NCBI GenBank assembly: GCA_944390995.1 | Contig: CALXSA010000011.1 | Location: 1-36,533 of the forward strand | Source: an uncultured Clostridia bacterium | GTDB lineage: Bacteria; Bacillota_A; Clostridia; TANB77; CAG-508 | Length of the DNA: 36,533 nucleotides | Direction: 5' to 3' | Part shown: positions 25,659 to 33,580 of the stretch, piece after piece | Position numbering within the stretch: position 1 is the stretch's first letter | How the letters are laid out: each line of letters begins with the position of its first letter | Notes under the pieces: model-generated | What the model saw: the letters and a program-made list of their open reading frames with translations, nothing else | Databases searched by the model: none | What the model was told of the DNA's origin: nothing | Translations under genes and position numbers: made by a program

Positions 25659-26306
25659 ATGAAAATAAGCGATAGAGCAAAAGATATAATTGAATGGATA
25701 GTTTGTATATTAGTAGCTTTTGTTTTGGCTCTACTAATTAGATATTATATAGGTACTCCAACCATAGTTAAACAAATTTCTATGGAACCAACTCTAATTC
25801 AAAACCAAAGACTTATTTTAAATAGATGGTCTAGAACAATTGGCGAAATGCCTGAACGCGGCGACATAATAACATTTGAAGCACCTTCTGATACGCACGT
25901 GTATATTGACGAATATGATAGCGATAATGTTGTTGCGAAATATGAAAACGAACCAACGAACTGGTTTAGTGGTTTTGTGCACAATGTTTTAGAGATTGGC
26001 AAAGAAAGCTATATTAAAAGAGTAATTGCGCTACCTGGAGAGCATGTACAAATTACAGATGGCAAGGTTTATATAAATGGTGAGGAATTGGACGAGCCAT
26101 ATTTGGCAGACGACGTTGTTACTGAAATGGAAAACCAGGGAGTTTTCTCGGACTTGGTCGTACCTGAAAATTGCGTTTTTGCAATGGGAGACAACAGGTC
26201 ACACTCAACAGACTGTAGAGAGTTTGGCTGTATTCCTCTAGAAAAAATAGAAGGTAAGGTTTGGATAAGGTTTTGGCCATTAAATCTATTTGGTGAAGTA
26301 AATTAA
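25659..26306 (+). CDS. lepB: Signal peptidase I
   Basis: The 215-residue membrane protease removes signal peptides from exported proteins. One membrane helix (about residues 11-31) precedes the catalytic serine Ser41 in KQISMEPTL. The general-base lysine is Lys120 in YIKRVIALPGEHV. The family box GDNRSHSTDCREFG is intact. The region around residues 70-110 is slightly longer than in short Gram-positive enzymes. The start is ambiguous. ATG at 25659 is given, but TTG at 25650 has a better distance from AAAGGA (25639-25644). HolB follows 17 bases downstream. Confidence 0.9.
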   Translation: MKISDRAKDIIEWIVCILVAFVLALLIRYYIGTPTIVKQISMEPTLIQNQRLILNRWSRTIGEMPERGDIITFEAPSDTHVYIDEYDSDNVVAKYENEPTNWFSGFVHNVLEIGKESYIKRVIALPGEHVQITDGKVYINGEELDEPYLADDVVTEMENQGVFSDLVVPENCVFAMGDNRSHSTDCREFGCIPLEKIEGKVWIRFWPLNLFGEVN

Positions 26307-26323
26307 AATTTGGGAGTGGAATT

Positions 26324-27238
26324 TTGAGTTTTGAGAATATTTTTGGAAATGACGAAATAAAAAATCTATTAGAAACAAGTATTAAAAGTGGCAACCTTGT
26401 TCATAGCTATATGTTTGTTGGCAATAGTGGTATTGGAAAAAAGATTTTTGCAACAGAGTTCGCGAAAATTATTTTATGCGAAAATAATGACGAAGGCTGT
26501 AATACTTGCTCATCTTGCATAAAGTTTAATAGTGGCAACCATCCAGATTTCACTATTATAGATAGCGAAGACGGGAAAAATATTAAGATAGACCAAGTGC
26601 GTAATTTGCAAGAGCAAATTGCGGAAAAGCCAATTATCTCCAATAAAAAAGTTTATATTATAAACAATAGCGACCTAATGACTACAGAGGCACAGAATTG
26701 CTTGCTTAAAACTTTAGAAGAACCACCAGAATATGCTGTACTTATTTTAGTATTGTCAAATGAAAGCAAACTTTTAAACACAATCAAGTCGAGATGCACA
26801 AAAATTTCATTCAAAAATTTATCAAAAGAAGAACTAAGCAATTATGCTAAATTAAATAATATGCAGATAAGTGAAAACATGTTAGATATATGCGATGGTA
26901 GCATTTCTAAGTTGCTATCATTAGGAAAAAATACTGAATTGTATAACAACATAGACAAAACTATGGATGACCTTGCTTCCAAAGATATTGTAGACGTTTG
27001 GAATGGGGCTGAGTTTTTATACAAAGCAAAAGAAGATATTTTAGAAGCACTTGACTATTTCAACATTGTTCTTTTGAAAAAATTGAAACATACAAATGAA
27101 CCAAAATATATTAATGCGGTAAATACAGTAGAACTTACCAAAAAGAGATTAAATTCAAATGCAAATTATGATATGTGCATTGACAATCTTTTACTAAAAA
27201 TTTGGGAGGCATTTCATGAAAGTAATAGTAGGAGTTAG
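26324..27238 (+). CDS. holB: DNA polymerase III delta-prime subunit (clamp loader)
   Basis: The product has 304 residues and an AAA+ fold. It shows the degenerate P-loop GNSGIGKK near residue 35, a zinc-binding cluster CNTCSSCIKF, the sensor segment NCLLKTLEEPPEYAVLIL and the SRC motif in IKSRCTKISF. In the clamp loader it helps open and load the beta clamp on DNA. It starts with TTG behind GGGAGTGG. Its last 23 bases overlap the ricT gene, so the two are probably translationally coupled. This holB-ricT pairing is common in Firmicutes and supports both calls. Confidence 0.9.
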   Translation: MSFENIFGNDEIKNLLETSIKSGNLVHSYMFVGNSGIGKKIFATEFAKIILCENNDEGCNTCSSCIKFNSGNHPDFTIIDSEDGKNIKIDQVRNLQEQIAEKPIISNKKVYIINNSDLMTTEAQNCLLKTLEEPPEYAVLILVLSNESKLLNTIKSRCTKISFKNLSKEELSNYAKLNNMQISENMLDICDGSISKLLSLGKNTELYNNIDKTMDDLASKDIVDVWNGAEFLYKAKEDILEALDYFNIVLLKKLKHTNEPKYINAVNTVELTKKRLNSNANYDMCIDNLLLKIWEAFHESNSRS

Positions 27239-28139
27239 GTTTAAGAAACCTGGAAAAATATATTTCTTTGACCCAGGCAATTTACACGTAAATATAAAAA
27301 CAAAAGTAATCGTCGAAACTGCTTTGGGAGAAGAACTTGGAGAGGTTGTTGCTAAGAAAAAAGTATTGCCAAATACTACGTTTAGTACACCACTTAAAAC
27401 CATTGTTAGACTGGCAAATTACAAAGATATAAAGCATTATGAGGATAATAAGAAAAAGGAGAAAGAGGCTTTTAAAATTTGCGAGGAAAAAATAAAAAAA
27501 CTACATTTAGATATGCATTTAACAGATGTTCAATATAGTTTTGATAATAGCAAATTATTATTTTGCTTTACAGCAGATGGAAGAATCGACTTCAGAGAAC
27601 TTGTAAAAGAACTTGCTGCAATTTTTAAAACAAGAATAGAACTCAGACAAATTGGTGTCAGAGATGAAGTTAGAAGAATTGGCGGAAATGGAATTTGCGG
27701 TAGAGAGCTTTGCTGTTGCTCTTTCTTAAATAATTTCGAAACAGTTTCAATAAAAATGGCAAAAGAACAAAACATGTCTCTAAACCCTGCCAAAATTTCT
27801 GGCAATTGTGGCAGATTAATGTGTTGCCTAAAATATGAGCAAGAGGTTTACGAAGAAAAATTAAGTCACCTTCCTAAAATAGGGGCAATAGTTAAAACAG
27901 AGGAAGGCGAGGGTGTTGTTGATTCAATTGAGACTTTAAGAGAAATAGTAAAAGTAAAACTTAAAGATGATAATGATGAAACATATTATAAAAAATACAA
28001 TGCGAGCGAGCTAAAAATTATTAACAATGTTGGAACCAATGTTGTTGATAAAGAGGAAGAAGAAAATATGGCAGAGCTTCAAAAACTAGAAGAACTTGAA
28101 AAACAGGATAAGGAAACAGAAAAAGATGAAATGTATTAA
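27216..28139 (+). CDS. ricT: PSP1-domain protein RicT (YaaT)
   Basis: The product has 307 residues. The PSP1 domain spans the first 200 residues, with IELRQIGVRDEVRRIGGNG. It carries the cysteine-rich signature GICGRELCCC and GNCGRLMCCLKYE; in Bacillus RicT such cysteines bind Fe-S clusters in the RicA-RicF-RicT complex, which affects mRNA processing and sporulation phosphorelay. The tail is Glu/Lys-rich and low in complexity (from about residue 270). The ATG follows GGGAGG, which lies inside holB. No ricA or ricF is in the window. Confidence 0.9.
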   Translation: MKVIVGVRFKKPGKIYFFDPGNLHVNIKTKVIVETALGEELGEVVAKKKVLPNTTFSTPLKTIVRLANYKDIKHYEDNKKKEKEAFKICEEKIKKLHLDMHLTDVQYSFDNSKLLFCFTADGRIDFRELVKELAAIFKTRIELRQIGVRDEVRRIGGNGICGRELCCCSFLNNFETVSIKMAKEQNMSLNPAKISGNCGRLMCCLKYEQEVYEEKLSHLPKIGAIVKTEEGEGVVDSIETLREIVKVKLKDDNDETYYKKYNASELKIINNVGTNVVDKEEEENMAELQKLEELEKQDKETEKDEMY

Positions 28140-28230
28140 AGAAGCATACAAAAAAGAATGAACTAACGATTATAGCAATAATATAGTAATATAAATATTT
28201 TTTGCGTACTAATATAAGGAGGTGAATGTC

Positions 28231-28407
28231 ATGACTTACAAAATAACAGATAAATGTATTAGCTGTGGAGCTTGCGCAGAGGCATGTTCAATGCAATGTA
28301 TATCAAAAGGTGATGAAAGATATGTTATCGATGAATCACTTTGCATAGGCTGTGGTATATGTGCAGGTGTATGCCCAAAAGGAGCACCAGTACCAAATGA
28401 AGAATAA
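28231..28407 (+). CDS. Small 2[4Fe-4S] ferredoxin
   Basis: The 58-residue protein has two clostridial cluster motifs: Cys9, 12, 15, 19 (CISCGACAEAC) and Cys38, 41, 44, 48 (CIGCGICAGVC), plus an extra Cys23. In the first motif the usual CP after the fourth cysteine is CS. It is a soluble low-potential electron carrier and a plausible partner of the 2-oxoacid oxidoreductase in this window. A perfect AAGGAGG lies 7 bases before the ATG at 28231; the frame is open 9 bases further upstream without a site. It is monocistronic with its own terminator. Confidence 0.92.
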   Translation: MTYKITDKCISCGACAEACSMQCISKGDERYVIDESLCIGCGICAGVCPKGAPVPNEE

Positions 28408-28420
28408 TATAATTTCTTAT

Positions 28421-28462
28421 AAAATAGAATGTATATTGTGTTAGTATACATTCTATTTTTTT
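28421..28462 (+). terminator. Intrinsic terminator after the ferredoxin gene
   Basis: Perfect 15-base arms (28421-28435 and 28445-28459) enclose a nine-base loop. A seven-T run (28456-28462) overlaps the stem end. Confidence 0.9.
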
Positions 28463-28515
28463 GTGGAAAAGTACTTTCAAGTTGGAAGAATTTACATGTT
28501 TTTTTGCTTGAAACA

Positions 28516-28544
28516 TTGACGTTTTGCCTATTTCCGTATATAAT
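28516..28544 (+). promoter_or_regulatory. Sigma-A-like promoter of the minD operon
   Basis: TTGACG (28516-28521) and TATAAT (28539-28544) are separated by 17 bases, about 40 bases before the minD start. Confidence 0.75.
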
Positions 28545-28586
28545 AATAGTGTTTAGAATTGTGCATTTTTATAAGGAGGAAAATAT

Positions 28587-29387
28587 ATGGGAGAGGTTAT
28601 AGTTATAACATCCGGAAAAGGCGGAGTAGGAAAAACTACAACTACAGCAAACCTTGGTGCAGCTTTAGCTTTAAGAAATAAAAAAGTTGCATTAGTGGAT
28701 ACTGATATAGGCTTAAGAAATCTTGATGTTGTAATGGGCTTAGAAAACAGAATAGTATACGATATAGTAGACGTTGTTGAAGAAAAATGCAAATTAAGAC
28801 AAGCCCTTATTAAAGATAAAAGATTTAACGAACTTTTCTTACTACCAGCAGCCCAAACTAGAGATAAAAGTGCAATAAATGAAGAACAAATGAAAGAACT
28901 AATAGGAAAACTAAAAGACGAATTTGAATATATTTTAATAGACTGTCCAGCAGGAATAGAGCAAGGCTTTAAAAATGCAATCGCTGGAGCAGACAGAGCA
29001 ATAGTTGTAACTACAGCAGAAATTTCTGCAATTAGAGATGCAGATAGAATTATAGGCTTATTGGAGGCTTCTGAAATAAAGAACCCTGAATTAATTATAA
29101 ATAGAATAAGACCTGCTATGGTTAAAAAAGGTGAAATGATGGATGTTGATGACATTGTTGACCTATTATCCATAGATTTAATTGGTGTTGTTCCAGATGA
29201 TGAGCATATAATAACTCAAACCAATAAGGGCGAGCCTGTTGTTACAAAAGAAAAAGCACCATCTGGCAAAGCATATATTGAAATTGCAAGAAGAATTTTA
29301 GGCGAGAATGTTGAGGTTTCTATGCCTGGAAAGAAGGAAGGTCTTTTTGGTAAAATGAGAGGTTTTTTCGCAAAAGGTAAACATTAA
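28587..29387 (+). CDS. minD: Septum-site determining ATPase MinD
   Basis: The product has 266 residues. It has the deviant Walker A KGGVGKTTTT (residues 11-20), DTDIGLRNLD and DCPAGIEQGF. A C-terminal amphipathic membrane-binding helix is suggested by KKEGLFGKMRGFFAK. MinD dimerises on the membrane with ATP, recruits the division inhibitor MinC, and is released by MinE. A GGAGG site precedes the ATG. MinE and RodA follow in the same operon; minC is not in this window. Confidence 0.95.
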   Translation: MGEVIVITSGKGGVGKTTTTANLGAALALRNKKVALVDTDIGLRNLDVVMGLENRIVYDIVDVVEEKCKLRQALIKDKRFNELFLLPAAQTRDKSAINEEQMKELIGKLKDEFEYILIDCPAGIEQGFKNAIAGADRAIVVTTAEISAIRDADRIIGLLEASEIKNPELIINRIRPAMVKKGEMMDVDDIVDLLSIDLIGVVPDDEHIITQTNKGEPVVTKEKAPSGKAYIEIARRILGENVEVSMPGKKEGLFGKMRGFFAKGKH

Positions 29388-29405
29388 TACTATCGGAGGT
29401 AAAAT

Positions 29406-30026
29406 ATGTTTGAAAGCATAATGAAGTTTTTTAAAAGAGCTAAGAAAAGCGAAAAAGAAGATTCTAAAAATACTGCAAAAGAAAGACTACACCTGGTTTT
29501 GGCGCAAGATAGGGCGAATATTTCAGCAGACTTTTTAGAATTAATGAAACAAGAAATATTAGAAGTAATAAAAAAATATATAGATATAGATGAAAAGGAA
29601 ATAGATGTTAGGCTTACAAATAAAGAGGGAGAAGATGGCTCTGTAGGAGCTCCAGCTTTATATGCTAACATTCCAATAATTACAATAAAGAATGAAGCGA
29701 GAAAATTAGAAGGAGATGTTGCTAGTAGAGGAGCAAATAACAACGAGGCACAAACGGAGGTAAACAATAACGAACAGGTAAATGAAAACGAGCAAGATAC
29801 TGAAAATACATCACTAGAAAATGAGTATAAAGAGAATGAAAATGAAGATAATAACTTGGAGGATATTCAGCCTGAAATTAGTATTGAGGAAAGTATTGCA
29901 CAAAATGAAATTTTGACAGATGAACTTTTAGCCCAGCAAACTGACGAAGTTCAAATAGAAAGCAATTTAAGTGAGACAAACAATGATAATGTAAATGAGG
30001 TTGAGGATGAAAAGAAGAATTCTTAA
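29406..30026 (+). CDS. minE: MinE with long acidic C-terminal tail
   Basis: Residues 1-97 are a normal MinE: an N-terminal amphipathic segment (MFESIMKFFKRA), the MinD-contact region (AKERLHLVLAQDRANISADF) and the topological-specificity domain (EEVIKKYIDIDEKEIDVRL-like). MinE stimulates MinD ATPase and sets the oscillation that places the division site. Unlike the usual 80-95 residues, this protein has 206. The added tail of about 109 residues is rich in Asn, Glu and Asp (NNNEQVNENEQ, YKENENEDNN) and probably disordered. CGGAGG precedes the ATG. The 3' end overlaps the rodA start by 20 bases. The tail codons look native and no stop or shift is needed to read it. Confidence 0.9.
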   Translation: MFESIMKFFKRAKKSEKEDSKNTAKERLHLVLAQDRANISADFLELMKQEILEVIKKYIDIDEKEIDVRLTNKEGEDGSVGAPALYANIPIITIKNEARKLEGDVASRGANNNEAQTEVNNNEQVNENEQDTENTSLENEYKENENEDNNLEDIQPEISIEESIAQNEILTDELLAQQTDEVQIESNLSETNNDNVNEVEDEKKNS

Positions 30027-31113
30027 GAATATTGAATGGGGGATACTTATTTGTGCTATTATTTTAACAATAATAGGACTTGTGGCTCTAACTTCTGCAA
30101 CTAAAAATTCCGATTATGACGAATTAAAAAGGCAGGTTATGTGGCTAGTAATAAGTATCCCAGTCATGATAGTTATAATTTTTATAGATTATGATATTAT
30201 TGCCAAAATATCGCCAGTTTTATATGGAATAATCATTATTATGCTTATTGGTGTTCTATTTACCGAACCAATAAATGGAGCTAGTAGCTGGTTTACCATT
30301 GGCCAGTTTACATTGCAACCGGCGGAATTCGCAAAGATTATCTGTATATTAATGCTAGCGCTTGTAATTACAAAAATACAAAGCAAGGGCAAAGATGAAT
30401 TAAGCAGACCAACAAGACTATTGCTTGTATTATTAGTTTTTGCTGTACCAACACTACTTATTATAAAGCAGCCAGACTATGGTACTGCTTTTGCATTTGT
30501 AATGGCATTGATATTCATGCTATTTGCAGCAGGAATTAAAAAAAGATATATTATTGCAGCAGTACTCTTAGTTGTTATATTAGCACCACTACTATACTTT
30601 TTTGTGCTGCCAGAGCATGCGAAAACTAGAATAGATGTATTTTTAAATCCAGACTTAGACCCAAGAGGCGCAGGATACAATATTATCCAGTCAAAGATTG
30701 CAATTGGCTCTGGTGAGCTATTTGGAATGGGCTTATTTAAGGGAAACCAAACCCAGTTAGGTTTTCTATACCCTAAAACCACAGACTTTATCTTTGCATT
30801 AATCGCTGAGGAAATGGGCTTTATTGTAGCAGCGTCTGTAATAATACTGTATGTTATAATGATTACAAAAGCAGTGTATGTCGCCAAAACGGCCAAAGAC
30901 GATTCGGGCTCATATATCGCGATGGGAATAGCCGGTGTGTTTTTCTTCCATATGATAGAAAACATTGGAATGACCATGGGCTTGCTGCCAATAACAGGAA
31001 TTCCTTTGCCATTCGTAAGTTATGGTGGAAGTTCACTACTTAGCAATTTCATAATGCTAGGATTGTTGCTAAACATCTCAGGAAGAAGACAAAAAGCAAT
31101 TTTCCTAGACTAA
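30007..31113 (+). CDS. rodA: SEDS peptidoglycan glycosyltransferase RodA
   Basis: The 368-residue protein has about ten membrane helices and SEDS-family motifs: QPAEFAKI near residue 100, IIKQPDYGTAF near 147, PRGAGYNIIQSKIAIGSGEL, FALIAEEMGF and the end PFVSYGGSSLLSNF. RodA polymerises lipid II into glycan strands during cell elongation, with a class B penicillin-binding protein. Its position after minDE matches clostridial shape-gene clusters and favours RodA over FtsW. ATG at 30007 with GAGG six bases upstream is chosen over an in-frame ATG at 29995 that lacks a site. It overlaps minE by 20 bases. Confidence 0.92.
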   Translation: MKRRILKNIEWGILICAIILTIIGLVALTSATKNSDYDELKRQVMWLVISIPVMIVIIFIDYDIIAKISPVLYGIIIIMLIGVLFTEPINGASSWFTIGQFTLQPAEFAKIICILMLALVITKIQSKGKDELSRPTRLLLVLLVFAVPTLLIIKQPDYGTAFAFVMALIFMLFAAGIKKRYIIAAVLLVVILAPLLYFFVLPEHAKTRIDVFLNPDLDPRGAGYNIIQSKIAIGSGELFGMGLFKGNQTQLGFLYPKTTDFIFALIAEEMGFIVAASVIILYVIMITKAVYVAKTAKDDSGSYIAMGIAGVFFFHMIENIGMTMGLLPITGIPLPFVSYGGSSLLSNFIMLGLLLNISGRRQKAIFLD

Positions 31114-31216
31114 AAGTGTAGACAGATATATTTACTTGAAGTCCGCGCGGGGAGCGTTTTATAAAAAAATTCGTATATACAGAAAAATATACATGGAGCA
31201 GAAAAAGGAGAAAAGC

Positions 31217-32230
31217 ATGTACTTAAAAAAGTTGAAAATAGGAAATGTAGAATTAAGAAACAATATAATATTAGCTCCAATGGCAGGGATAACAGACCTG
31301 CCATTTAGATTGATATGCGAAAAATATGGTGCAGGACTTACATGTACAGAAATGGTAAGCAGTAAAGGCATATATCATAATGATGGCAAAACAAAACTGC
31401 TGTTAAATGTTGAGGGAGAAAAAAGACCAATTGCCGCGCAAATTTTTGGAAGTGATTTAGAGGCGTTAAAATATGCAAGTGAATATGTGAGCAAAATTGT
31501 GGATATTGTAGATATAAATATGGGCTGTCCTGCACCTAAGATAGTGAAAAATGGAGATGGAAGCAAACTACTACTTAATTTGGCGCTTTTAGAAGAAATT
31601 GCAAAAACAGTTGTTGATGCTGCTAATACGCCAATAAAAAATAGTGAAGAAGCCCACGAATTACAGAAAGTACCGGTTACAGCTAAAATAAGAAAAGGAT
31701 GGGATAGCGACCATATTGTTGCAGTTGAGGTAGCAAAAATTCTGGAAAGAGCAGGAGTTTCCGCAATTACAGTTCATGGTAGGACGAGAGAAGAATATTA
31801 CTCAGGAGAGGCCGATTGGGAAATTATAAAAAAGGTAAAAGAAACAGTAAAAATTCCTGTTATAGGGAATGGAGATGTTAAGTCAAAAGAAGATGCACTA
31901 AGAATGTTCGAAGAAACTAATGTAGATGGAATTATGGTTGGCAGAGCTGCAATTGGTAACCCTTGGATATTCGAGGAAATTATAAATTATTTGGAAGGAA
32001 AGCCACAAAGAGAAGTATCAAATAAGGAAAGGCTAGAAGTTATAAAAGAGCATATCGAGCTAGAAGTAAAAGAAAAGGGCGAAGACACAGGAGTTAAGGA
32101 AATGAGAAAACATCTTGCCTATTATGTGAAAAATACAAAGCATGCAAGTAAAATTCGAGACAAAATAAACAGAATGGCTAAGAAGGAGCAGCTTATAGAT
32201 TGTCTCAGCGAATATTTCGAAAATTTATAA
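31217..32230 (+). CDS. dusB: tRNA-dihydrouridine synthase, DusB type
   Basis: The 337-residue flavoprotein reduces uridines in tRNA. Visible features are the FMN-barrel opening NNIILAPMAGITDLPFR, the active-site cysteine in DINMGCPAPK, HGRTREEYYSG, IPVIGNGDVKS and GIMVGRAAIGNPWIF. There is an insertion of roughly 14 residues (TPIKNSEEAHELQK) before the strand VPVTAKIRKGWD that I do not recall from typical members. AAGGAG lies 6 bases before the ATG at 31217. The open frame upstream to 31136 lacks a site. It is separated from rodA by about 100 bases with a short GC-rich patch (31142-31156), and is followed by a strong terminator. Confidence 0.93.
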   Translation: MYLKKLKIGNVELRNNIILAPMAGITDLPFRLICEKYGAGLTCTEMVSSKGIYHNDGKTKLLLNVEGEKRPIAAQIFGSDLEALKYASEYVSKIVDIVDINMGCPAPKIVKNGDGSKLLLNLALLEEIAKTVVDAANTPIKNSEEAHELQKVPVTAKIRKGWDSDHIVAVEVAKILERAGVSAITVHGRTREEYYSGEADWEIIKKVKETVKIPVIGNGDVKSKEDALRMFEETNVDGIMVGRAAIGNPWIFEEIINYLEGKPQREVSNKERLEVIKEHIELEVKEKGEDTGVKEMRKHLAYYVKNTKHASKIRDKINRMAKKEQLIDCLSEYFENL

Positions 32231-32239
32231 AATAAAATG

Positions 32240-32274
32240 AAAGTAGGTTATAATAGCCTACTTTTATTTTTTTT
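32240..32274 (+). terminator. Strong intrinsic terminator after dusB, abutting the next ribosome site
   Basis: AAAGTAGGTTA (32240-32250) pairs with TAGCCTACTTT (32254-32264), with one G-U pair, and an eight-T run follows (32267-32274). AAGGAG of the next gene starts at the very next base, leaving no room for a promoter between them. Confidence 0.9.
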
Positions 32275-32286
32275 AAGGAGTGTATT

Positions 32287-32967
32287 ATGTTAAAAAATAA
32301 AAAAATAGTTATTGGTATTTTAATAGCTGCGCTGATAATTTCAATCTTTTTAATATTTTTTTTAAAAAATAATTATAAAATTTCTGAAATTGGTAATACT
32401 ATGAGTAACAAAACAATTAAGGAAATTGAAGAATATATTTTAGGTATTAGTTCATATGAAGCAAAAGTTTCAGTAACAATTGAGAGTAACAAAAATAAAA
32501 ATGAATATGTATTACTTCAGAAATATGTGGAGCCAAACATTTCTCGCCAGACTGTTCTAGAGCCTAGCAGCCTAGAGGGCTTGGAAACAATTTATGACAG
32601 TACAAACCTAACTGTAAAAAACACGAAATTAAATTTATCCAAAATTTACGAGAATTATGAGTATTTAGCAAATAACTTCTTGTGTTTGGAGACATTTATA
32701 TCAGACTACAAAGAAAGCGATGGCTCGAAAATATATGAACAAGAGAATCAAATAATTTTAGAAACAAATAATGAGGAAGAACAGTACAAACAAATAAAAA
32801 AACTATATTTAGACAAAAATACGGGAAAACCGACAAAATTAATAATACAAGATATTAACGAAAAAACTGTAGTTTACATATTATATAATGAGGTCAAGAT
32901 AAATAGTTCAAATAAGGATGAGGTATTAGCCTTTAAAGAAATGGAAACAGATGCTACATTGTGTTGA
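32287..32967 (+). CDS. GerS-related membrane-anchored protein (LolA-like fold)
   Basis: The product has 226 residues. An N-terminal hydrophobic anchor (residues 6-26) is followed by a domain resembling proteins annotated as GerS-related: SSYEAKVSVTIESNKNKNEY, LQKYVEPNISRQTVLEPSSL, LTVKNTKLNLSKIYENYEYL. No lipobox cysteine is visible at the anchor end, whereas GerS of Clostridioides difficile is a lipoprotein that activates CwlD during cortex synthesis. The relation here is to the wider family, so a germination role is unproven. AAGGAG precedes the ATG. The terminator of dusB lies directly upstream, so transcription may come from read-through or a promoter inside dusB. A MazF gene follows after 79 bases. 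Confidence 0.7.
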   Translation: MLKNKKIVIGILIAALIISIFLIFFLKNNYKISEIGNTMSNKTIKEIEEYILGISSYEAKVSVTIESNKNKNEYVLLQKYVEPNISRQTVLEPSSLEGLETIYDSTNLTVKNTKLNLSKIYENYEYLANNFLCLETFISDYKESDGSKIYEQENQIILETNNEEEQYKQIKKLYLDKNTGKPTKLIIQDINEKTVVYILYNEVKINSSNKDEVLAFKEMETDATLC

Positions 32968-33046
32968 GCTATCTTGAACTTCGAACTAAATTTAAAATAT
33001 ATTAAGAAATAGGCCTTAAATATACAAATTATTAGGAGTGAATAAT

Positions 33047-33394
33047 ATGGTAATAAAAAGAGGAGATATGTTTTATGCAGACTTAAGTCCAGTTGTAGGC
33101 TCTGAACAAGGAGGAATAAGACCTGTTTTAATAATTCAGAACGATATTGGAAATAAGCATAGTCCAACGGTTATAGCCGCGGCAATCACATCACAGACTG
33201 GAAAAAATAAATTACCAACACACATAGAAATTGGTTCACAAGATAATGGGTTAAAGGCTGATTCAGTTGTTCTAACAGAACAAATTAGAACTATAGATAA
33301 AAGTAGATTGAAAGAAAAAATAGGTCATATTGATGATGAAAATATAATTGCTCAAGTGAACAATGCTTTAGGAGTAAGCTTTGGACTAGATTGA
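33047..33394 (+). CDS. ndoA: MazF/PemK-family mRNA endoribonuclease, EndoA-like
   Basis: The 115-residue protein is close to EndoA (NdoA) of Bacillus throughout: [52 protein letters not shown] and [13 protein letters not shown]. These toxins cut single-stranded mRNA at short motifs and are held inactive by a small antitoxin, usually encoded just upstream. No antitoxin gene is visible before it; the neighbour is the GerS-related gene. AGGAG lies 8 bases before the ATG at 33047. Confidence 0.92.
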   Translation: MVIKRGDMFYADLSPVVGSEQGGIRPVLIIQNDIGNKHSPTVIAAAITSQTGKNKLPTHIEIGSQDNGLKADSVVLTEQIRTIDKSRLKEKIGHIDDENIIAQVNNALGVSFGLD

Positions 33395-33404
33395 AACAAA
33401 ATTT

Positions 33405-33449
33405 TTGTATAAGTAAGCAAATTGATGCTAGAATATATAACTTATACAA
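33405..33449 (+). terminator. Inverted repeat after the MazF gene
   Basis: TTGTATAAGT (33405-33414) pairs perfectly with ACTTATACAA (33440-33449) around a 25-base loop. There is no T run after it, so it is a weak terminator candidate at best. Confidence 0.35.
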
Positions 33450-33451
33450 TA

Positions 33452-33506
33452 GGACACATCTTATTACCACAGAGAAAAATAAATTCGCCGTGTAATAAGA
33501 TGTGCC
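33452..33506. repeat. Palindromic repeat related to family A
   Basis: GGACACATCTTATTAC pairs with GTAATAAGATGTGCC, with one bulged base (the A at 33454), around a loop containing AATTCGCCGTG. The ends (GGACAC and GTGCCCAAAA) and the inner TTCGCCGTG resemble family A, while the arm core differs. It lies between the convergent MazF and HD-GYP genes. Confidence 0.55.
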
Positions 33507-33580
33507 CAAAACTTAAAAACCCAAGTACATTAAGGCATATACGTTTACAAAATAAAAGCAATACGGTCAAATAGCAAACA

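Noticed and set aside
28553..29173. 206-residue minus-strand frame opposite minD
   Set aside because: It is a mirror frame of a clearly real gene with Ser/Leu-rich shadow composition and no ribosome site.
31136..31216. GC-rich patch and open frame before dusB, considered as a riboswitch or T-box
   Set aside because: The GC-rich part is only about 15 bases, no T-box or other conserved motif is present, and no terminator/antiterminator pair is visible.
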